Below are positions 1 through 6,032 of a stretch of DNA of 8,398 nt, piece by piece (position 1 is the first letter of the stretch; every line of letters starts with the position of its first letter). The notes beneath the pieces were generated by a model. The model had not been told where the DNA came from. It was given only the letters and a program-made list of their open reading frames with translations, and searched no databases. Position numbers and translations under genes: made by a program. Origin of the DNA: an uncultured Bacilli bacterium (GTDB lineage Bacteria; Bacillota_I; Bacilli_A; RF39; UBA660); assembly GCA_934101235.1 (NCBI GenBank), contig CAKORH010000036.1, positions 1 through 8,398 of the forward strand, read 5' to 3'.

Positions 1-111
1 AAATGGAATATAATTAATAAATTTAAAGAAATAAGAAATAATAATCTTTTTACTATTAGTATTTATCTAGCAAAAATAAAAATTATTTTTATTTTATTTA
101 TAAGATATTGA
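1..111 (+). CDS. Possible C-terminal end of a plus-strand gene (partial)
   Basis: From base 1 the first plus-strand frame stays open for 36 codons and ends at TGA (109-111). The translation is rich in Lys, Asn and Ile, with a hydrophobic end (IIFILFIRY). It would converge on the minus-strand block, with a hairpin terminator at 116-141 lying just after its stop. That hairpin also has a short T run on the plus side, as expected between convergent genes. No family can be recognised from so short a piece, and 36 open codons in such AT-rich DNA can occur by chance. If it is not coding, bases 1-115 hold nothing I can identify. Confidence 0.25.
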   Translation, partial: KWNIINKFKEIRNNNLFTISIYLAKIKIIFILFIRY

Positions 112-115
112 TATC

Positions 116-141
116 AAAAAAGAGATAAAAAATTTATCTCT
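116..141 (-). terminator. Rho-independent terminator after the TasA-like gene
   Basis: On the minus strand a perfect 9-bp stem (AGAGATAAA / TTTATCTCT, arms 133-141 and 121-129) with a 3-nt loop is followed by a T run (120-116). The first arm overlaps the stop codon (140-142) of the upstream gene. On the plus strand the same hairpin is followed by ATTTTT, so it may work in both directions. The stem is AT-rich, which weakens it, but its geometry is classic. Confidence 0.8.
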
Positions 142-742
142 ATTTTTCACCTTTAACTTCTATATGCGCTGCAAATTTTGATCCTTGATTACTATTTTGT
201 TCTTCACCTGTCTCTAAAAAATATATTAACAATTGATAAGTATGACTAATTCCATCGGCATTTTTAAAATATGGTGAACCTTCAAAAGTGATTGTACTAG
301 TACCAGTGGGTAAATTACCAGTTAAATTATTTAAAACTACACTAGATGTATCACTATCATCTTTATGACCAATTAATTCATAACTTAAAGCATCATCTTG
401 AAAAGTATTAGCATCTACAACCATTGATATTTTATATTTCATGTCTAGTTCGGTAGTATTTGTTCCTGTTATAGCAAAAGATTTTTTTATCCATGCGTCA
501 GTAGTGGGATCTTTACTATCTACAGTACCTCTTGGATATATTTTGCTTTCAGGACTAATATCTATATTATTACTATTATCTTGATAAGTTAATATCATTT
601 TTCCAGCTTCCATCGTAATAGTAGATGTACTTTCAAATTCTCCACGTAAGTTAGCACTAAAATATGAATAAGATATTCCTAATGTGGATATTACTAGTAG
701 TGCTACTAAACTAATACTTAAAATAGTTTTATTTGCTTTCAT
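140..742 (-). CDS. TasA/camelysin-like secreted protein with SipW-type signal peptide
   Basis: A 200-residue exported protein. Residues 1-30 form a signal peptide with Lys2 and Lys5, a hydrophobic core (7-24) and the aromatic YSYFSA ending typical of substrates of the SipW (ER-type) signal peptidase, such as TasA and camelysin. The mature part then follows the TasA-like plan: an AGKMILTY strand (46-53), a short segment ending in YPRG (69-72) and FAITGTNTTELDMKYKI (89-105), resembling the 'f.vtNtg...l.ykv' beta-sandwich strand of that family. No lipobox, sortase motif or mature Cys is seen. In Bacillus such proteins form extracellular fibres or act as surface proteins. It starts 57 nt after virD4 but has its own promoter and terminator. 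The SD is only moderate (GTAGG, 7 nt from ATG). The role in mating is inference; a free-standing adhesin is the alternative. Confidence 0.7.
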   Translation of the reverse strand: MKANKTILSISLVALLVISTLGISYSYFSANLRGEFESTSTITMEAGKMILTYQDNSNNIDISPESKIYPRGTVDSKDPTTDAWIKKSFAITGTNTTELDMKYKISMVVDANTFQDDALSYELIGHKDDSDTSSVVLNNLTGNLPTGTSTITFEGSPYFKNADGISHTYQLLIYFLETGEEQNSNQGSKFAAHIEVKGEK

Positions 743-769
743 AAATAACCTACTCTCTATTATATTGTT

Positions 770-798
770 ATTTTACAACATCTAATATTTTATTTCAA
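770..798 (-). promoter_or_regulatory. Sigma-A-type promoter for the TasA-like gene
   Basis: On the minus strand TTGAAA (793-798) and TAAAAT (770-775) lie 17 bp apart, each matching the consensus at 5 of 6 positions. Transcription would start near 762, giving a leader of about 20 nt that holds the SD. The -35 box begins just after the virD4 stop codon. A partial dyad (TGTTGTAAAATAACA, 766-780) overlaps the -10 and could be an operator. A perfect TATAAT at 759-764 is too close to the start codon and has no spaced -35. Confidence 0.5.
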
Positions 799-799
799 C

Positions 800-3256
800 C
801 TAAGAGTTATCATCATCGTTAAAAAAATCGTCATAATACTGATCATCAGTAATGTCACCAACAACAACACTATCTTTATCAACATTTATTGTTGGTTCTT
901 CATTATTTGAATTAGATTTATTTTCTTTAATCAAATCATTAAAATTAAATGCTGACGTCATGTCTAATTTATCATAATCTTCAGATTTATCTTCAAATTC
1001 ATCCAGTGTTTCTGGCTTTGTTTCTTTATTCTTAGCTTTTTCTTCTTCTTCTAATTTTGCAATTTGAGCATCTATTCTTTTAACTAGATTATCAATATCA
1101 AATTTAGGACTAGTAAATTCATTGTTTGTATTTTCAAAATCTTTATCATCAAGCGTATCAATTTCTGTATCATCCATGTCATCATTAAAATCATTTAAGA
1201 ATTTACCACTTGTTTGCTTTGGTGATGATTCATTATTTGGATTTAAAATAGAATCAGGTTCATAAATATTTGATGCACTTGTTTCGGTCTTTTTACTATA
1301 AAACGGTGAAAACTGATTATCATTAATTTCATTTAAATCATTGTTATTTTGATTTTTAATATTTGGATGTTTATTATTAAAATTTCCAAATGGATTTAAA
1401 GAATTTACTTCTTCAGGAGTGCTATTAAAATCTGGTGCCAAATTGGAGCTTTCATCGTTTAAATCTTCACTTTTTTCATTTGAAGGTTTAGGTGCTGAAG
1501 CATTATTTTTATTATTATTATCTAAAGCTTCAAATAATTTATTTCTTTTTTGTACTTTAACAAATTCTTTAATATCAAATAATTCTACTTTACGTCTTTC
1601 ACGTTCAACTAGTTTACCATTACCAAACTCATGACCCCAGTCAATCTCAAAACTAGGTGTCATTTTAGTTCTAAAGGGGTTTAACCTACTTCTTAAAATA
1701 ATAACTTCAAACATTTGTAATTTTTGTAAGTCTGATACCGTAATAAGTGGCGTTGATGCTGTTTTATCTTTTTCTTTAGATTTAACTTCACCACATAACT
1801 TACTTATTTCTTCTAAAGCAGCAAGCTCCGTTGTTATTAAATAAATAATATTACCACAGTTACTTCTAATTGTTTCAGCTTGTTCTTTACCGTATACATC
1901 ATTAAGCTGAGCAAAGTTTTGAATAATAAAAGTAAATCTAATTGCTCTAGAACGAGCCGCTGTTACCATGGTTGTAACATCTTTAAGTGGTGGCATATTT
2001 GCAAACTCATCTAAAATAAAATTTGTTTTAAAAGGTAGTTTACCTTTAGGATATGTTTGAGCCACATCAATAAGCGTTTCATATAATTGTTTTAAGAAAA
2101 TAGTCGCCAGTGCATGATATGTAGTTTTTTCATCATGAATAATCATAAATACTGCTGTCTTCTGCGTACCTATCTCTCTCATATTAAAATCACTATAAGA
2201 AAGCATCTCTGATAGTTCTTCCTTAGTCGCAAATAATCTTATCTTTTGTCTAAATACTGATAAGATACTTCCCTTTGTTTCATTAGGAGCATTTATCGTA
2301 TTTGATGCAAACACATAAGTATTAGAGTCTTCACCCTTTAAGGTAAAATACTCTTTCGTATAATTACTAGTTGCAAAATTTTCTTCTCCAACTGTTGACA
2401 TGTAATTAATTGAATTTAAATTAATTTGATCTTCTTTAGCATCTTGAAATAAACCAAGTGCAAGTCCTGAGAAGAAGTCAGAAGCCGATTTTTCCCAGAA
2501 TGGATCATTTTTATTATTTGGATCATACAAAATATTATGAGCAACATCATCTAAAAGCTCAACTGCTTTATCAGTATTACCATCTTTATATAATTGATAT
2601 GGAAGTGTAAGGGGATTCCAAGCATTTCCTAAATTAGGATTACGAAAATTTAATACTATAATTTTATAACCTTTATCTCTTAAAAATTCTGAATGATCAC
2701 GGTATAATTCGCCTTTGGGATCTGTTACAATAATACTTTCACCATGTCTAGCAAGAGTTTGTATCTGTGCATTAACTACACAGGAACTTTTACCAGAACC
2801 AGTAGCACCAATAACTAAACTATGATATTCACCATTATCTACCCAAATATTTTTACCATCATTAATTAAAGGCATACCACCTGCTTCACTAGTTTGCTCT
2901 TTAATAATTACTTTTTCAACATCTTTGTCATTTTTTATTTCATTTGGCTTAGCCCACCTACTATAACCTTTTTCTTCTTTTTCTTTAAAAGAGAAACCAA
3001 ACCCCTTTGAACCTTTATCTCGTTCAAAAATATAGGAGGATACACTTAAAAATATAGAGACTAATACTGCAAAAAATACTACTAAAGTAGGAAGTAAATA
3101 AGGTTTTACAAAACCCTTAAAAAAATTTAGTCCAAAAAATTCTGATGTATTTAATAAAGATGTAACATTTAGTACTGCAAGTGATGATAAAATTAGTAAA
3201 AAAATACAAAAAATAATAAAAATTACTAAATCTTTTGGCTTTACTCTAAATTTCAT
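800..3256 (-). CDS. virD4: VirD4/TraG-type type IV coupling protein (T4CP)
   Basis: An 818-residue membrane ATPase that recruits the relaxase-DNA complex and passes it to the conjugation channel. Two membrane helices (about 9-31 and 52-75) are followed by the motor domain: Walker A GATGSGKS (150-157), the family signature TDPKGEL (178-184), Walker B FILDEFAN (413-420, with D416 and E417) and the conserved MVTAARSRAIRFTFIIQNFAQL stretch (430-451). The catalytic part ends near 575. Beyond it lies a tail of about 240 residues rich in Asn, Asp, Glu and Ser, with one likely amphipathic helix (about 719-745) and an acidic end (DDQYYDDFFNDDD). Many VirD4 proteins are about 550-650 residues, so the tail is long. 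The start is fixed by a strong SD (AAGGAGG, 7 nt upstream). It lies 55 nt downstream of the lipoprotein gene, probably both read through and served by a weak local promoter. Confidence 0.95.
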   Translation of the reverse strand: MKFRVKPKDLVIFIIFCIFLLILSSLAVLNVTSLLNTSEFFGLNFFKGFVKPYLLPTLVVFFAVLVSIFLSVSSYIFERDKGSKGFGFSFKEKEEKGYSRWAKPNEIKNDKDVEKVIIKEQTSEAGGMPLINDGKNIWVDNGEYHSLVIGATGSGKSSCVVNAQIQTLARHGESIIVTDPKGELYRDHSEFLRDKGYKIIVLNFRNPNLGNAWNPLTLPYQLYKDGNTDKAVELLDDVAHNILYDPNNKNDPFWEKSASDFFSGLALGLFQDAKEDQINLNSINYMSTVGEENFATSNYTKEYFTLKGEDSNTYVFASNTINAPNETKGSILSVFRQKIRLFATKEELSEMLSYSDFNMREIGTQKTAVFMIIHDEKTTYHALATIFLKQLYETLIDVAQTYPKGKLPFKTNFILDEFANMPPLKDVTTMVTAARSRAIRFTFIIQNFAQLNDVYGKEQAETIRSNCGNIIYLITTELAALEEISKLCGEVKSKEKDKTASTPLITVSDLQKLQMFEVIILRSRLNPFRTKMTPSFEIDWGHEFGNGKLVERERRKVELFDIKEFVKVQKRNKLFEALDNNNKNNASAPKPSNEKSEDLNDESSNLAPDFNSTPEEVNSLNPFGNFNNKHPNIKNQNNNDLNEINDNQFSPFYSKKTETSASNIYEPDSILNPNNESSPKQTSGKFLNDFNDDMDDTEIDTLDDKDFENTNNEFTSPKFDIDNLVKRIDAQIAKLEEEEKAKNKETKPETLDEFEDKSEDYDKLDMTSAFNFNDLIKENKSNSNNEEPTINVDKDSVVVGDITDDQYYDDFFNDDDNS

Positions 3257-3263
3257 AGTCTCT

Positions 3264-3270
3264 CCTCCTT
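3264..3270 (-). promoter_or_regulatory. Strong ribosome binding site of virD4
   Basis: AAGGAGG on the minus strand, 7 nt before the ATG at 3256. It sets the start of the coupling protein. Confidence 0.85.
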
Positions 3271-3280
3271 GTCATTTTTT

Positions 3281-3309
3281 ATTATATAATAATATTTTTA
3301 TTTTTTCTA
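3281..3309 (-). promoter_or_regulatory. Possible promoter before virD4
   Basis: A perfect TATAAT (3281-3286) lies 17 bp downstream of TAGAAA (3304-3309), a 4 of 6 match to the -35 consensus. A start near 3274 would leave a short leader holding the strong SD. The -10 lies within a 14-bp AT palindrome (3279-3292). In DNA this AT-rich, such matches are common, so the call is tentative. Confidence 0.3.
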
Positions 3310-3311
3310 TA

Positions 3312-4031
3312 TTAATTATTAGAAAATTTCACTTTATAAAAAGTATAAAAACCAAAAATAAATATTGCCACTAAAAGAGTACCAATCAAAAAAACAATTA
3401 GTATATTACTTTCCTTTTCATTAAGTAAGGTATTATACGAAACATTAGTTTTATCTATTTCGATAGATATTTCTTTATTTTTAAAATTATTCTTATTTAT
3501 AGTCCAAATATAAGTATTATCCTTTATTTCATCGGCATTATTATTAATTACTTTATAGTTAGTAACAAAATTTACAGTTACATCACTTAATAATTCATAA
3601 TAATCAAAACATTTAAAGTAATTGCCTGTACTTATTTTAATATTGTTTTGTTCATTAGTTATTTTTACATTATCATAACATTGTCTAATTATTGGGGATA
3701 AATAATAATTATTTTGTTTTAACTCGTTAGAATAAGTTAATCCGATTTCTTTATTTGTATCGATTCTTTTGAGTTCAAAGCTTCGCGTTTTTTCTGTTTC
3801 TTGTCCATTTAATATATCATGCATGCTTTGATAAGTATAATCTATCTGTTCTTCAAAAGTGAATCCATTTTTTGATACGTAATCTTTTTTTTCTTTGTTT
3901 TCAATAAGATAGCCATTTTCTTTAAAAGATTCACCTTCAAAATTAACACTATATTCAACACTACAACCACTAAGCATAATAATTAAAATAAACATTAATA
4001 ATATTTTTTTCATCATTTTGAACATGCCCAT
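3312..4031 (-). CDS. Membrane lipoprotein, LppM-like (tentative), with C-terminal TM helix
   Basis: A 239-residue protein with a lipoprotein signal peptide: Lys8-Lys9, a hydrophobic core and the lipobox LSGC, giving a lipidated Cys23. The body is predicted to be beta-rich and ends with a second membrane anchor (about 210-231) followed by a short basic tail. The order 'lipobox, beta domain, VNFVTNYKVINNNADEI..NTYIWTI, C-terminal helix' resembles LppM/DUF3153-type lipoproteins; that is a resemblance by eye, not a firm hit. Two mature Cys (near 118 and 140) could form a disulfide. It overlaps the C39-like gene by 19 bp. Start choice: ATG 4031 has a weak GAGG 10 nt upstream, while ATG 4016 makes an ATGA overlap with the previous stop but has no SD. 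Either keeps the signal peptide. A role as an outer-face part of the mating channel is inference from position between the wall enzymes and virD4. Confidence 0.75.
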   Translation of the reverse strand: MGMFKMMKKILLMFILIIMLSGCSVEYSVNFEGESFKENGYLIENKEKKDYVSKNGFTFEEQIDYTYQSMHDILNGQETEKTRSFELKRIDTNKEIGLTYSNELKQNNYYLSPIIRQCYDNVKITNEQNNIKISTGNYFKCFDYYELLSDVTVNFVTNYKVINNNADEIKDNTYIWTINKNNFKNKEISIEIDKTNVSYNTLLNEKESNILIVFLIGTLLVAIFIFGFYTFYKVKFSNN

Positions 4032-5029
4032 GCTGCAGCCGCCTCACGAGGGAAAATATTTATATCCCATGCCATTTTTGATCTTGCTTCACTATTCGGA
4101 TCGGCTACAACTATCCTTCCATCATCAGTTACTTTTCTTAAAACTATAAAATGTCCACCTTTAGAAAAAGTTCCTGGATTTACAGACATTGAAATTAAAT
4201 TGCCACTCATTAAAGAATTTTTTATAGTGGCAGCGTCGGTATTAATTTGAGTACAATTTACATTATACGCACTACTAACGGCAGGCATAAAAGCCCAGGC
4301 AGTACCATTGTCTTTAACTCTATAGCCATTTTTTAAACTAAAATCAGCTGTTTCAATTGGTGTAATCATTTTACCAGTTATATTCGTTAAAACCATGGCC
4401 ATCGCTGTAGGACAGCATCCAGCTGAGGCTATAGTAGTTCCATATCCATAATTAACGTCTGGATATTGATATTGAAAAAAATGAATAAAATCATCATCTA
4501 CCAAATAAGGAACACCATCACCACCTATTGTAACTTCACCATCGGGTCCTTCATCTTTACTTTCAAATTTGTTATTGGGATTATTATTAGTTAATTCAAG
4601 AATTCCACCAGCATTAGGTAAAAAGCCTATAAGAAATATTAAACATAATATTATAATTAATATACATATACCAATTATAATTATATTTTTATACTTTTTA
4701 ATAAAGTATTTAGCAACTAAATTAGTGCTTAATTTTTTTGCTTGATTAACAGAATCTTTTATTACATTGTTTTCATTTAAATTATTATTTTTTTCATCAG
4801 TACTTACATTGTCATTTTCGCTTTCTATAGGAAAATCTGGATTTAAATCATCAATTTCTTCTTCTTCATTTAAATATGCAACTTCAACATTTGTATTAGG
4901 ATGCCTGTAATATTTAGAAGCTATATTATTTCCAGTATTAACAACCGAAGCTATGTGAGCATATTTTTTTCGTAACTGATTTGCCTTTTTTAAAGTGGTC
5001 GCTGCAGTCTTAATTGTTACAGGATCCAT
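4013..5029 (-). CDS. Membrane-anchored C39-like cysteine peptidase (conjugation-associated)
   Basis: A 338-residue protein with a cytoplasmic N-terminal part (1-113, basic start, then an acidic Asn-rich linker around 55-90), one membrane helix (about 115-137) and an outer domain (about 170-338). The outer domain fits the C39-like family 2 papain fold: Gln186 or Gln188 as oxyanion residue, SAGCCPTAMAMVL (202-214) with Cys205 in the usual CGPT position, GGHFIVL (291-297) with His293, and VVADPNS (307-313) with Asp310. The usual Gly after the catalytic Cys is replaced by Cys206. Papain-like enzymes (NlpC/P60, CHAP) are common wall hydrolases of Gram-positive conjugation systems, so peptidoglycan peptide cleavage is the likely role; processing of a partner protein is the alternative. 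The start has a near-perfect SD (AAGGAGGT, 7 nt upstream). It overlaps the following lipoprotein gene. Confidence 0.8.
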   Translation of the reverse strand: MDPVTIKTAATTLKKANQLRKKYAHIASVVNTGNNIASKYYRHPNTNVEVAYLNEEEEIDDLNPDFPIESENDNVSTDEKNNNLNENNVIKDSVNQAKKLSTNLVAKYFIKKYKNIIIIGICILIIILCLIFLIGFLPNAGGILELTNNNPNNKFESKDEGPDGEVTIGGDGVPYLVDDDFIHFFQYQYPDVNYGYGTTIASAGCCPTAMAMVLTNITGKMITPIETADFSLKNGYRVKDNGTAWAFMPAVSSAYNVNCTQINTDAATIKNSLMSGNLISMSVNPGTFSKGGHFIVLRKVTDDGRIVVADPNSEARSKMAWDINIFPREAAAAWACSK

Positions 5030-5036
5030 AAAAATT

Positions 5037-5044
5037 ACCTCCTT
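5037..5044 (-). promoter_or_regulatory. Strong ribosome binding site of the C39-like gene
   Basis: AAGGAGGT on the minus strand, 7 nt before the ATG at 5029. It occupies most of the 18-nt gap after the upstream gene. Confidence 0.85.
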
Positions 5045-5047
5045 TTT

Positions 5048-5515
5048 TTAATTTAAAATCACGCTATAATCCATTATGCTATTTTCAATAAATCTAAAAG
5101 TATTTCCAGAATTATCTATAATATAAAAAGTGTTCTTTTTATTATAAATTGTATAAGAATATCTTTTGACTTCTGCCTGTTCTAATTTTATCGACTTTAT
5201 TTGATTAATGTAAAATTCAAATTCTTCGAAACTATTAAATCTACTTTTCTTTTCTTCATCATTAAGTAAATCATACGCTTTTTCTGGATAATATAGCATA
5301 AAATTTACATACTCTGCCAGATATTTTTTGGCAAGTTGTTCATTATTTATATAAATAGGAACAACCTCATTAATTTTATATTTTTCTTTCATTTTGCTTT
5401 CATTAAATATAAATTTCTCTTTTTTAGGTCTAGTAAAACTAAAAATAATTAATGCAATAACAATTAAAGAAAAGCAAATTATTATTACTTTTTTATTATC
5501 ACTTGCACTACCCAT
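5048..5515 (-). CDS. Small single-pass membrane protein, possible VirB8/NTF2-like channel part
   Basis: A 155-residue protein: membrane helix at about 10-27, then a soluble domain of about 120 residues. The domain starts with a helix-rich half (EQLAKKYLAEYVNFMLYYPE, then AYDLLNDEEKK) and ends with alternating hydrophobic strands (YSYTIYNKKNTFYIIDN). This 'helices then curved sheet' order fits the NTF2-like fold of VirB8 and TcpC, but no sequence signature proves it. The start is placed at ATG 5515, because AAAGGTGG lies 8 nt upstream of it; the open frame extends to a GTG at 5527, whose first codons are part of that SD. With this start it overlaps the preceding gene by 8 bp, so translation is probably coupled. 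Lys residues flank both sides of the helix, so topology is not certain. Confidence 0.7.
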   Translation of the reverse strand: MGSASDNKKVIIICFSLIVIALIIFSFTRPKKEKFIFNESKMKEKYKINEVVPIYINNEQLAKKYLAEYVNFMLYYPEKAYDLLNDEEKKSRFNSFEEFEFYINQIKSIKLEQAEVKRYSYTIYNKKNTFYIIDNSGNTFRFIENSIMDYSVILN

Positions 5516-6017
5516 TGTCGATACCACCTTTAATGAAAATATTACCTTCGTAAGGAGTTATATTAAATGTACCATCATTTTTATTAATTGAAACTATAAA
5601 ATAATAATTATCTTTTATTTTTAAACTATCTATTGTTTCTTCCATAAAATAGCCAGAAACATAATATTGATAAGTATTTAATTTATTATACATTTTTTGA
5701 GCTTGATATGTTGTGCGCTTTGTAATATCAGGTGTAAAATTATATACATTTTCAATTGTTACATTTTTTTCAATTTTATAATCATTATTTAGAAGTAACA
5801 TTATTGAGTTTGTATCTTTATTTTTAACAACATTTATATATTTGTTGATACAATTTTCTATAGTAAAAAAATTAGATGCATTATTTACTACTTTGTATTT
5901 ATCATTTAGTTTTTCTATGCTGCTTTTATCATCATTATTAACTAAAATTATTAATATGATAGCAAAAACACATAATAATATAATATAAATAAAATTTTTG
6001 TTAAATTTTAAATTCAT
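5508..6017 (-). CDS. Small single-pass membrane protein, possible VirB8/NTF2-like channel part
   Basis: A 169-residue protein with Lys4 and Lys7 before a membrane helix (about 9-26), which places the remaining 140 residues outside. The outer domain again has a helical half (FFTIENCINKYINVVKNKD, then SIMLLLNNDYK) and a strand-rich half (TYQYYVSGYFMEE, YYFIVSINKNDGTFNITPY). Its layout mirrors the next gene, including the 'KY...LLN' spacing, although identity is low. I read the pair as NTF2-like proteins comparable to VirB8 or TcpC; this is inference. The start is ATG 6017, served by AGAGGA 9 nt upstream. An in-frame GTG at 6035 forms a GTGA overlap with the previous stop and is the alternative start (175 residues). 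One Cys in the outer domain. Confidence 0.7.
   Translation of the reverse strand: MNLKFNKNFIYIILLCVFAIILIILVNNDDKSSIEKLNDKYKVVNNASNFFTIENCINKYINVVKNKDTNSIMLLLNNDYKIEKNVTIENVYNFTPDITKRTTYQAQKMYNKLNTYQYYVSGYFMEETIDSLKIKDNYYFIVSINKNDGTFNITPYEGNIFIKGGIDNG
5524..5531 (-). promoter_or_regulatory. Ribosome binding site that decides the start at 5515
   Basis: AAAGGTGG on the minus strand, ending 8 nt before ATG 5515. It overlaps the alternative GTG start at 5527, which therefore has no SD of its own. Confidence 0.7.
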
Positions 6018-6026
6018 TATCTTAAT

Positions 6027-6032
6027 TCCTCT
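6027..6032 (-). promoter_or_regulatory. Ribosome binding site that decides the start at 6017
   Basis: AGAGGA on the minus strand, 9 nt before ATG 6017 and starting at the last base of the upstream stop codon. It favours 6017 over GTG 6035. Confidence 0.55.

Noticed and set aside
1419..1634. Plus-strand open frame of 71 codons
   Set aside because: It lies antisense inside the coupling-protein gene and its translation is a Leu/Ser-rich shadow of the Asn/Lys-rich tail; no SD or family match.
3279..3292. 14-bp AT palindrome between the lipoprotein gene and virD4, considered as a terminator
   Set aside because: Only A and T, with no loop and no T run on the minus strand; more likely part of a promoter or chance.
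5394..5591. Plus-strand open frame of 65 codons
   Set aside because: Antisense to two well-supported minus-strand genes, with no SD or recognisable product.
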